Part shown: positions 57,497 to 64,000 of the stretch, in pieces
Layout of the letters: each line of letters begins with the position of its first letter
Position numbering within the stretch: position 1 is the stretch's first letter
From: Lacipirellulaceae bacterium
GTDB taxonomy: Bacteria > Planctomycetota > Planctomycetia > Pirellulales > Lacipirellulaceae
Assembly (NCBI GenBank): GCA_040218535.1
Contig: JAVJRG010000012.1
Span: 558,001 to 622,000, forward strand
Direction: 5' to 3'
DNA: 64,000 nucleotides
The notes under the pieces: model-generated
What the model was told of the DNA's origin: nothing
Database searches by the model: none
The model's input: the letters and a program-made list of their open reading frames with translations, nothing else
Translations under genes and position numbers: made by a program

Positions 57497-58219
57497 CTAC
57501 TCTTTCGACTCTTCCTCGTCCGCAGCAGCTTCTTCGCTCTCGTTTGTCTCCTCGGCAGCCTCCTCTGATGTGGATTCTGCCTCTTCCGCAGATTCTTCTT
57601 CGGCTACCTCTTCATCCGCTGGTGACTCTTCCTCAGCGGGCGCGTCGTCGAAGGCGGGCTTTTCGCTCTTTTGAACGACACGGTCTCGAACGCCAACGAA
57701 CTCGAGAATCGCGCGGGTTGCATTATCTCCGAGGCGGGGATTCGCTAAGCGGACGATGCGAGTGTATCCGCCTGGACGTTCCATGAATCGACCAGCGACT
57801 TCTTCGAAGAGAACTGAGACGGCGTTCTTGTCTCCGAGCAGTTGGAGGCATCGCCGACGGGCGGCGACGGCGGGTGCCATCGCGGCGTTCCATTGCGACC
57901 ACTTGTCGCTGGATCGCCAAGCCTTGTACTGATCGCTCCCCTGCTCTGCGTCGGTTCCGAATTGGCGTGCTTCTTCAGCAGCAGCGAGTCCACGACGAGC
58001 GATCGTGATGCACTTCTCGACCAGTGGGCGAACTTCCTTGGCCTTGCTGATCGTGGTGACAATACGTCCCTTAACCGTAGGCTCGCTTTCTAGCTTGATG
58101 TAGCGAATGTCCTCGACATCACGTTCGGTGAGGAAGAGCGCGGAAGCAAGGCTACGCAGCAAAGCGCGTTGATGCTTAGGATTGCGACCGAGCTTGCGGC
58201 CTTTACGACGATGACGCAT
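57497..58219 (-). CDS. rplQ: Ribosomal protein bL17 with insertion and acidic tail
   Basis: A 240-residue protein, twice the usual ~120. MRHRRKGRKLGRNPKHQRAL and RGRIVTTISKAKEVRPLVEK match the conserved start; a ~45-residue insertion (AEEARQFGTDAEQGSDQYKA and onward) precedes the conserved VLFEEVAGRFMERPGGYTRI and RLGDNATRAILEFVG. The last ~60 residues are almost all Glu, Ala and Ser. Such tails occur in planctomycete ribosomal proteins, but their role is unknown. Last gene of the alpha-operon block, directly after rpoA. Confidence 0.95.
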   Translation of the reverse strand: MRHRRKGRKLGRNPKHQRALLRSLASALFLTERDVEDIRYIKLESEPTVKGRIVTTISKAKEVRPLVEKCITIARRGLAAAEEARQFGTDAEQGSDQYKAWRSSDKWSQWNAAMAPAVAARRRCLQLLGDKNAVSVLFEEVAGRFMERPGGYTRIVRLANPRLGDNATRAILEFVGVRDRVVQKSEKPAFDDAPAEEESPADEEVAEEESAEEAESTSEEAAEETNESEEAAADEEESKE

Positions 58220-58282
58220 GGTTGGGTTTCCTGAATACTTCTTTCAGCACTTCGCAAGCGAAGCGGCACGGTGTTGCTGTTG

Positions 58283-59275
58283 CTACATGCTTGATGCGGC
58301 GGGGACTCTCATGCCAAGGTGCAAGTTTAGCTCACGCATTTTTTGCTGCACTTCGGTCAAGGTGGTTTCGCCGAAGTTACGTACTTCAAGCAGTTGATCT
58401 TCGGTCAATGCAACTAAGTCGCGGACCGTAAGGATGTTTTCACTTTCGAGGCAATTGCTTGCTCGCACAGAGAGGTTCAAGTCAGCAAGCGTCATGTTGA
58501 GCTTGGCATCGAGAGCCGCATCGCCACCGCCACCTGGGCCAGAGCGTGGTGCGGAGTGAACTTGCGAGCCGAGCTCCGTGTACTGAACAAACGGAGCCAA
58601 GTGCTTGCGAAGAATCTTCGAGGCTTCGACCAGTGCCATTTCAGGGCTGAGCGAACCATCGGTGAAGATCTCCAAGGTGAGCTTGTCGTAGTTGGTCTTT
58701 TGGCCAACGCGTGTTTCTTCAACGTCGTAGCGGACGCGAGTGACGGGACTAAACACGGCATCGATAGGGATAATGCCGATCTCTTGGCCCCCTTCACCAT
58801 GCTCGCCCGAAGAGACATAGCCGCGACCATTTTCGACGACCATTTCCACAACGAAAGGAACATCGTCGGTGAGGGTGGCAATCACCAAGTCTTTGTTGAT
58901 GATCTCAACGGACTCATCCGTCTCGATATCCGCGGCGGTGACGTCGCCCGCGGTGTTGCGTTCAACGCGAAGAACCTTTGTTGAATCACTATGGTTCTTG
59001 ACCACCAATGATTTAATATTCAGCACAATGTCCGTGACATCCTGCAGGACGCCCTCAATCGTGGTGAATTCGTGCTGCGCGTTGTGAACTTTGATCTGCG
59101 TGACGGCACTACCTTCGAGGCTCGAAAGCAGAATGCGACGCAAGCCGTTACCGATCGTGGTACCGAAGCCACGCTCGAACGGTTCCGCATAGAATTTGCC
59201 ATAGTTGGCAGTGAGCGACTCAGCGTCGCAAACTACTTGACTAGGAAGCTCAAGTCCACGCCAGCGAATATGCAT
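58283..59275 (-). CDS. rpoA: RNA polymerase alpha subunit
   Basis: A 330-residue protein. N-terminal domain: [56 protein letters not shown]-terminal domain: [40 protein letters not shown]. Together they assemble polymerase and contact activators and UP elements. I chose ATG 59275; the frame stays open 43 codons upstream through a 'ggctagcaattgatggctag' repeat. Located between rpsD and rplQ as in most bacteria. Confidence 0.97.
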   Translation of the reverse strand: MHIRWRGLELPSQVVCDAESLTANYGKFYAEPFERGFGTTIGNGLRRILLSSLEGSAVTQIKVHNAQHEFTTIEGVLQDVTDIVLNIKSLVVKNHSDSTKVLRVERNTAGDVTAADIETDESVEIINKDLVIATLTDDVPFVVEMVVENGRGYVSSGEHGEGGQEIGIIPIDAVFSPVTRVRYDVEETRVGQKTNYDKLTLEIFTDGSLSPEMALVEASKILRKHLAPFVQYTELGSQVHSAPRSGPGGGGDAALDAKLNMTLADLNLSVRASNCLESENILTVRDLVALTEDQLLEVRNFGETTLTEVQQKMRELNLHLGMRVPAASSM

Positions 59276-59384
59276 TTGGAGGGTCTCCGGGGAGTTAGTG
59301 GCTAGCAATTGATGGCTAGTCACTGGTGTTTCTATTGAGTGGCTATCGTTTCGAGGAAGGCTCGTCGACTGTTGGAACCGAAAC

Positions 59385-60011
59385 TTATCTTGAGCAGAGC
59401 TCAACGATTAGTTGGGTTTCGATGGGGATCGAAACATCCTCAGCAGCAGGCAGGCGACCGATGATGCCCTCGGGGACGCCTTCAGTCGTTACGGATAGGA
59501 AGTCAGGAACGTCAACGCCCCCTTCTTCGATATGACCACGAGCCAAATCGAGGCTCTTTGCACGGTTCTTCACGCGGATGATATCGCCCACGCGAACCTG
59601 GAAGCTTGCGACGTCGGTGCGGACACCGTTGACCGTAACGTGACCGTGGTTGATCATCTGCCGTGCTTGGCTACGGCTGAGGCCGAAACCGAGACGATGA
59701 ACGACGTTGTCTAAGCGACGTTCTAGCAAGCTCATCAAGACGTCGCCCGTGTTCCCTTTAGCACGTTCCGCCTGCGTGAAGTACTTGCGGAACTGGCGTT
59801 CCAGCACGCCGTAGTAATGCTTCACCTTCTGCTTTTCACGCAGATGGATACCGTAGTCGGTCTGCTTACCACGACGGTAGTTTTGCTGTCCTGGTGGTTG
59901 CTCGCGGCGTTCGATCGCGCACTTCGGCGTATCGCAACGCGTGCCCTTGAGAAAGAGCTTCATTCCGTCGCGACGGCAAAGGCGACAAACAGGTCCGGTG
60001 TATCTTGCCAT
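59385..60011 (-). CDS. rpsD: Ribosomal protein uS4
   Basis: A 208-residue protein that nucleates small-subunit assembly. The N-terminus [16 protein letters not shown] with CDTPKCAIE gives four cysteines of the zinc-binding (C+) form. The S4 RNA-binding domain is [20 protein letters not shown] and [20 protein letters not shown]. It is normally autoregulatory on the alpha operon; no pseudoknot could be confirmed by eye. Confidence 0.97.
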   Translation of the reverse strand: MARYTGPVCRLCRRDGMKLFLKGTRCDTPKCAIERREQPPGQQNYRRGKQTDYGIHLREKQKVKHYYGVLERQFRKYFTQAERAKGNTGDVLMSLLERRLDNVVHRLGFGLSRSQARQMINHGHVTVNGVRTDVASFQVRVGDIIRVKNRAKSLDLARGHIEEGGVDVPDFLSVTTEGVPEGIIGRLPAAEDVSIPIETQLIVELCSR

Positions 60012-60107
60012 AGTTTCAGCTTCTTCGTTTCTTTATGCCAACTTTAATGCTATCCAGATTCCTCGGTCGGCTAGCCTCCCGTCGGAATGACATGTCTTCT
60101 CTATACG

Positions 60108-60500
60108 CTATACGCGTCGCTTTTTGCGGGGGCGGCAGCCGTTGTGGGGAAGCGGCGTGACGTCCTCAATCGACTTGACCTTTAGGCCGGCCGCTTCGAG
60201 GGCGGTGATCGCACTTTCGCGACCGCTGCCGGGGCCCTTCACACGGACCTCAACATCCTTGACGCCAAACTTCCGTGCTTTTTCAGCCGCCTGTTGAGCA
60301 GCCATCTGACCGGCGAACGGTGTGCTCTTGCGACTTCCCTTAAAGCCACTTGTACCGGCGCTCGCCCAGCAAAGCGTGTCGCCCTTGGTATCGGTGATTG
60401 TCACGGTAGTGTTGTTGAACGTAGCAACAATGTGAGCCACGCCCACAGTCACGTTGCGGCGTGCCTTTTTGGCTTTTGATTTGGTTTTCTGCTTGGCCAT
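60108..60500 (-). CDS. rpsK: Ribosomal protein uS11
   Basis: A 130-residue platform protein. [60 protein letters not shown] and [18 protein letters not shown] are all standard. The basic N-terminal tail ([15 protein letters not shown]) is typical. It lies between rpsM and rpsD. Confidence 0.98.
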   Translation of the reverse strand: MAKQKTKSKAKKARRNVTVGVAHIVATFNNTTVTITDTKGDTLCWASAGTSGFKGSRKSTPFAGQMAAQQAAEKARKFGVKDVEVRVKGPGSGRESAITALEAAGLKVKSIEDVTPLPHNGCRPRKKRRV

Positions 60501-60573
60501 AAGTTTCTACTACTTTTGATTTCAAAACGCCGAACAAGCTCGGCAACTAGACATTGTTGGCAACCGCTGGCTA

Positions 60574-60957
60574 TTAGCGGAGATCTTTCACGCCCTTCTT
60601 ACCGGCAACGGTCTTCTTGGGGCCTTTGCGTGTGCGAGCGTTGGTCTTTGTGCGTTGGCCGCGAACGGGCAGGCCGCGACGATGTCGCAAACCTCGATAG
60701 CTTGCGATGTCTCGCAGGCGGGAAATGTTTTGGCTGACTTGACGGCGGAGTTGACCCTCGACGGTGTAATCTTTGTCGAGCAGAGCCGCGATGCGAGCGA
60801 CCTCGTCTTCGTGCAACTCACGGGCACGAGCCTGAGGATTGACCCCTGCTTTGTGGCAGAGCTCACGGGCTGTCTTCTCACCAACACCATAGAGGTAGGT
60901 CAGGGACACAACCGTGGGGCGGTCGGCGGGGATATCAACACCAAGCAAACGTGGCAT
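60574..60957 (-). CDS. rpsM: Ribosomal protein uS13
   Basis: A 127-residue protein contacting the P-site tRNA and L5. [58 protein letters not shown] and [20 protein letters not shown] are the family's conserved order. Start ATG 60957. It follows rpmJ at 65 bp and precedes rpsK. Confidence 0.98.
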   Translation of the reverse strand: MPRLLGVDIPADRPTVVSLTYLYGVGEKTARELCHKAGVNPQARARELHEDEVARIAALLDKDYTVEGQLRRQVSQNISRLRDIASYRGLRHRRGLPVRGQRTKTNARTRKGPKKTVAGKKGVKDLR

Positions 60958-61005
60958 CTGGGGAACTCCAAAAAATCAAAGTCGCAACTTGTACGGTTTA
61001 TGAAC

Positions 61006-61028
61006 GGCTAAGCCGCAAGCGGTTAGCC
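61006..61028. repeat. Hairpin repeat supplying the rpmJ stop codon
   Basis: GGCTAAGCCGCAAGCGGTTA then GCC. On the minus strand it reads GGCTAACCGC, where GGC-TAA are the last sense codon and the stop of rpmJ. It matches the copy at the end of rpmA. Confidence 0.85.
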
Positions 61029-61136
61029 TTGTCGTTGTTTGTGACGGGGGTTGCTGCAGACGACCCGAACCACGCCACGGCGGCGGACGACTTTGCACTT
61101 GTCGCAAATGCGTTTCACACTGGCACGGACTTTCAT
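61023..61136 (-). CDS. rpmJ: Ribosomal protein bL36
   Basis: A 37-residue protein, too short for most gene finders: [20 protein letters not shown], then [17 protein letters not shown]. The zinc ligands Cys11, Cys14, Cys27 and His32 are present, so this is the C+ form. It lies at its classical place before rpsM, but infA, usually between map and rpmJ, is absent: the map-rpmJ gap is only 157 bp. Confidence 0.97.
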   Translation of the reverse strand: MKVRASVKRICDKCKVVRRRGVVRVVCSNPRHKQRQG

Positions 61137-61293
61137 GGCGGGGTTTCCTGCTCTAGGTCTTCAAATAAAAACGTCTTCTGACAAAAACCGGGGCCACTAC
61201 TGTCGGCTCCGGCGAGATTGGTCGAAACGTGCTAATATAGCCGTTTCTGGGAGGAGGCTTCAAGGGCTGGCAAGCGGTTTTTGTCTCGTTCCG

Positions 61294-62106
61294 CTAAACA
61301 GCCAATTCTTCCAATTCTGCGGGCGTGGGGGCTCTGGTAAGCAGTTCGGGGCCGTCTTCGGTAATCGCAATCGTATGCTCAAAGTGGGCACTTGGCTTGC
61401 CGTCGGCGGTGACTTGGGTCCAGTAGTCTTTCATCATTTTCACCCGCTTGGTGCCCATGTTGACCATGGGCTCAACGGCAATCACGAGACCTTCCTCGAT
61501 GAGAAAATCGCCGCTCCCTTTGAGCCCCCGGCCAGCAAAGTTAGGCACTTGCGGGTCTTCGTGCATGTCGCGTCCGATGCCGTGCCCGACAAAGCACTCG
61601 ACCGTGGAGAACCCGTGGTCGCGGACGTACTTGGCCATCTCGCGAGCAATCGAGCTCCAGCGGTTCTTCACCGCGAGCAGTTCAATTGCCAAATCGAGCG
61701 TCCCTTGCGTGACATCGAGTAACTTCTGGACTTCTGGGCTGACTTCACCAATGGCGTGGGTCACGGCCGCGTCGCCGCACCAGCCGTTGAGGCGACAGCC
61801 GGTGTCGATGCTGACGATGTCGCCCTCTTCGAGTGGACGATCATCGGGGATGCCGTGGACGACCGCCTCGTTGACGCTCATACAAGTGACGGCTGGAAAC
61901 GGTGGCTTGGTTTTGACGGAGTTGGGGTAGTTCTTAAACAGCGGCGTCGCACCAAGCTCATCGAAGTGGGCTTCGATCGCCTTGTCGATTTCTTTGGTCG
62001 TCGCTCCGGGGCCGATCATCTCCGCAGCGATCTGATGCGCACGCCAAACTGCCAGGCCAGCGCGCCGCATTTTTTTGAGTTCGCGTTTGGATTTCAGTTC
62101 GGCCAT
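61294..62106 (-). CDS. map: Methionine aminopeptidase, type I
   Basis: A 270-residue metalloprotease that removes N-terminal methionine. The five metal ligands are visible: Asp in VSIDTGCRLNG, Asp in GWCGDAAVTHA, His in FVGHGIGRDMHEDP, Glu in VIAVEPMVNMG and Glu in SAHFEHTIAIT. The start MAELKSKRELKKMRRAG is normal; no N-terminal zinc-finger extension. It lies between adk and rpmJ as in many spc operons. Confidence 0.97.
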   Translation of the reverse strand: MAELKSKRELKKMRRAGLAVWRAHQIAAEMIGPGATTKEIDKAIEAHFDELGATPLFKNYPNSVKTKPPFPAVTCMSVNEAVVHGIPDDRPLEEGDIVSIDTGCRLNGWCGDAAVTHAIGEVSPEVQKLLDVTQGTLDLAIELLAVKNRWSSIAREMAKYVRDHGFSTVECFVGHGIGRDMHEDPQVPNFAGRGLKGSGDFLIEEGLVIAVEPMVNMGTKRVKMMKDYWTQVTADGKPSAHFEHTIAITEDGPELLTRAPTPAELEELAV

Positions 62107-62213
62107 CGGAGGCAGTTCAGATTCGCTTGTTGTTCAGGCCAGATCGATAGACTGCTGGCAAAAGGTGCAGGGTGTCGCGAGCAACTGCGAAACGAACCCT
62201 ACAAAGTATTTCT

Positions 62214-62786
62214 CTACTCCGTTGCTCCATGACTTTCCTGTCCCACGGCAGCCACGATGCGGCCGAACACCTCATCCGGTGTGCCGTGGCCATCGATCAC
62301 GTGCAGCACATCACGCTGCTGGTAATATTCCAACAGCGGACGGGTTAAGTCGTTGTATTGCTGCAATCGCTTTTTGATAATCTCCAGGTTGTCATCCTCG
62401 CGGCCTCGATCTGATAGCCTCGCAAGGAGAATCAACTCTTCGACTCGAATCTCGACAGCCAGATCCAACGGCATGCCATGCTCTTCGAGCATTTCATCAA
62501 GCGTCTCCGCTTGAAACTCCGTCCGTGGGAATCCATCCAGGATGTATCCGCCTTGGCAGTCGGGTTCCTCGACGCGGGCGACGAGAATCTCGCGAACGAG
62601 ATCATCGGGCACCAATCGCCCCGTCTGCATGAACTCTTCGGCCTGCTTGCCGATGGGCGTTCCTTGACGACATGCTTCGCGGAGCAGGTCGCCGGTAGAA
62701 AGGTGTGGAACTTTCAGCTTCTCGGCAAGCCGAACTGACTGCGTCCCCTTCCCGGCACCGGGCGGCCCTATGAAAACAATCCGCAT
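62214..62786 (-). CDS. adk: Adenylate kinase
   Basis: A 190-residue enzyme that interconverts ATP, AMP and ADP. P-loop MRIVFIGPPGAGKGTQ, AMP site HLSTGDLLREACRQGTPIGK, GGYILDGFPRTEFQAETLDE, and the LID arginines in LARLSDRGREDDN. The LID is the short type without zinc cysteines. ATG 62786 is preferred; the frame remains open 21 codons upstream, but those residues are not family-like. Positioned between secY and map. Confidence 0.97.
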   Translation of the reverse strand: MRIVFIGPPGAGKGTQSVRLAEKLKVPHLSTGDLLREACRQGTPIGKQAEEFMQTGRLVPDDLVREILVARVEEPDCQGGYILDGFPRTEFQAETLDEMLEEHGMPLDLAVEIRVEELILLARLSDRGREDDNLEIIKKRLQQYNDLTRPLLEYYQQRDVLHVIDGHGTPDEVFGRIVAAVGQESHGATE

Positions 62787-62870
62787 AACTCTCGCGTCGC
62801 TGTGCCCATTGCTACTGACTTCCCTGAGCAGGTCAGCTGAATACAGCAACCAACCCAGTACGCCTCGGCT

Positions 62871-64000
62871 TTAGGATTCCAGCAGTCCTTTGTAATTCCG
62901 CATCACGAGGTGACTGTCGATCTTCTGCACGAGGTCGAACGCAACACTAACGGCAATCAGCAATCCTGTTCCACCGAAGAAGCTCGATACCAAGTAGGAA
63001 ACACCAACCGAGGCAGAAATCAAAGTAGGAATAATTGCTACCAAAGCCAGGAAGCCTGCACCCACGTAGGTAATGCGGAACATGACTTTTTCCAAATAGT
63101 CCGAGGTACGCTTCCCGGGACGATAGCCTGGAATGAACGAGCCGTAATTCTTCAAGTTGTCCGAGACGTCTTTTGGATTGAAGGTGATCGCTGTCCAAAA
63201 GAAGCAGAAGAAGTAAATCAAGGCGATGTATGCGATGACATACAGATAGGAGTTCGCCTGGAAGCTATCGGCAAGTGACCGCATGATCGCGCCAAACGTG
63301 CTGTCTGGGTCTTCGCTAAGCTTGGCGAGCTGCCCGAAAAGCAACGCGGGAATCATCATCAAACTGCTGGCGAAGATAATTGGCATCACGCCAGCTTGGT
63401 TCACCTTGAGAGGCAAGTATTGGCGTGCCCCGCCGAAGACTTTACGACCCCGGACGTGCTTAGCGCTCTGCATGGGAATGCGGCGTTGGCCAAGGGTGAT
63501 GTAGACCACGCCAACCACCACGGCCAGGAACATCGCTGCCAACAGGAGCAATTGCTCAATGCCGTATTCGCCTTTGCCGCCTTCAAGAGAAATCGAAGCG
63601 TTGCCCAAAAGCTCAGCGGCTGCCGCCGGCATGGAAGCGAGAATACCCGCCATAATCAAAAGGCTGATACCGTTGCCGATGCCGAACTCGTCGATCTGCT
63701 CGCCGATCCACATCAGGAACACGGTTCCCGCTGTCATCGTTAGGACGCTGATCATGATCCAACTGAACGGCAGCGAACCGTCAACGAGATAAGTCTCTTT
63801 GACTAATCCCTGGGGAATCACAAAAGCCGTCACGTAGAGATAGCTTTGGATCAAGCAAATCGCCACCGTCGCGTAGCGCGTGTACTCGTTGATTTTCTTA
63901 CGGCCCGCTTCACCCTCTTTCTGGAGGGCTTCCAGAGGAGGATAAACGCTGCCGAGTAGCTGAAAGATAATCGACGCCGAAATATACGGCATGATTCCCA
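62871..64000 (-). CDS. secY: Protein translocase subunit SecY, 5' end beyond the window
   Basis: About 376 C-terminal residues are visible; the reading frame continues past the window edge, and the ATG at 63992 is internal ([20 protein letters not shown]). Conserved SecY features include [20 protein letters not shown] (cytoplasmic loop C4), [38 protein letters not shown] and the C-terminal [20 protein letters not shown] with [20 protein letters not shown]. It forms the inner-membrane protein-conducting channel. First visible gene of the spc-operon tail. Confidence 0.97.
   Translation of the reverse strand, partial: GIMPYISASIIFQLLGSVYPPLEALQKEGEAGRKKINEYTRYATVAICLIQSYLYVTAFVIPQGLVKETYLVDGSLPFSWIMISVLTMTAGTVFLMWIGEQIDEFGIGNGISLLIMAGILASMPAAAAELLGNASISLEGGKGEYGIEQLLLLAAMFLAVVVGVVYITLGQRRIPMQSAKHVRGRKVFGGARQYLPLKVNQAGVMPIIFASSLMMIPALLFGQLAKLSEDPDSTFGAIMRSLADSFQANSYLYVIAYIALIYFFCFFWTAITFNPKDVSDNLKNYGSFIPGYRPGKRTSDYLEKVMFRITYVGAGFLALVAIIPTLISASVGVSYLVSSFFGGTGLLIAVSVAFDLVQKIDSHLVMRNYKGLLES

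Noticed and set aside
59276-59404. 43-codon N-terminal extension of rpoA
   Set aside because: It consists of a dispersed phrase repeat and overlaps rpsD; the standard alpha subunit begins at MHIRW.
61051-61722. 223-codon plus-strand frame
   Set aside because: Spans rpmJ and map on the other strand, both certain genes.

Overview
The window is a chromosomal segment of a planctomycete, most likely order Pirellulales. The evidence is a BBP7-type outer-membrane beta-barrel gene, a PEP-CTERM protein, an ECF sigma factor followed by an anti-sigma protein with a DUF1559-like exterior, a BlaI/BlaR1-like pair, a bacterial SMUG1-type uracil-DNA glycosylase, and many small conserved proteins typical of that group. 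Base composition looks moderately GC-rich. Genes lie on both strands in short runs; only the ribosomal block is a long operon. No rRNA, tRNA, CRISPR array, phage or intact transposase was seen.

Layout. 1-9.2 kb: a truncated anti-sigma-like membrane protein, a TPR protein, a coupled pair of tiny membrane proteins, two toxin-antitoxin pairs, the BBP7 gene and a lone ParA. 9.3-12.8 kb: aroB, SMUG1-like glycosylase, a possible nuclease, small membrane proteins. 12.9-17.8 kb: a TetR / OsmC / FAD-monooxygenase module with a clear operator, a seven-repeat PEP-CTERM propeller protein, a Uma2 protein. 17.8-22.3 kb: a candidate structured RNA, dprA between two palindromes, an ECF sigma / anti-sigma pair. 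22.3-27.8 kb: a double ABC ATPase for peptide transport, an RNase HII-like protein, SixA, a phytoene-dehydrogenase-like oxidoreductase. 27.9-31.5 kb: a stress cluster (hendecad-repeat secreted protein, PA2169-type protein, DUF1328 protein) divergent from a sigma-54 activator with a degenerate receiver; a consensus-matching sigma-54 promoter faces the DUF1328 gene. 31.5-35 kb: sufU-sufS, a DUF1643 gene between inverted repeats, an M48 protease. 35.2-42.7 kb: BlaR1-like/BlaI-like pair, a CBM9-like protein, an HDOD protein. 42.7-46.2 kb: MnmE-like GTPase, coaX, obg, rpmA. 46.5-57 kb: accessory genes, two more toxin-antitoxin loci (one toxin frameshifted), a CPA1 antiporter, class II aldolase, a lipoprotein, a putative metallopeptidase. 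57.5-64 kb: the spc/alpha operon tail secY-adk-map-rpmJ-rpsM-rpsK-rpsD-rpoA-rplQ on the minus strand.

The most striking unexplained structure is in the spaces between genes. They hold several families of short repeated 'words', often as nested inverted repeats: palindromes ending in TAGSS/SSCTA whose stem text differs from copy to copy, a GCTAAGCCGCAAGCGGC hairpin that supplies the stop codons of rpmA and rpmJ and also occurs inside coding sequences as the peptide AKPQA, and phrase-like repeats built on 'cacggat', 'cacgaat', 'gcaaag', 'tcagtgttcag' and 'cccctcgcc'. All functional statements rest on reading motifs by eye; no search or folding was run.
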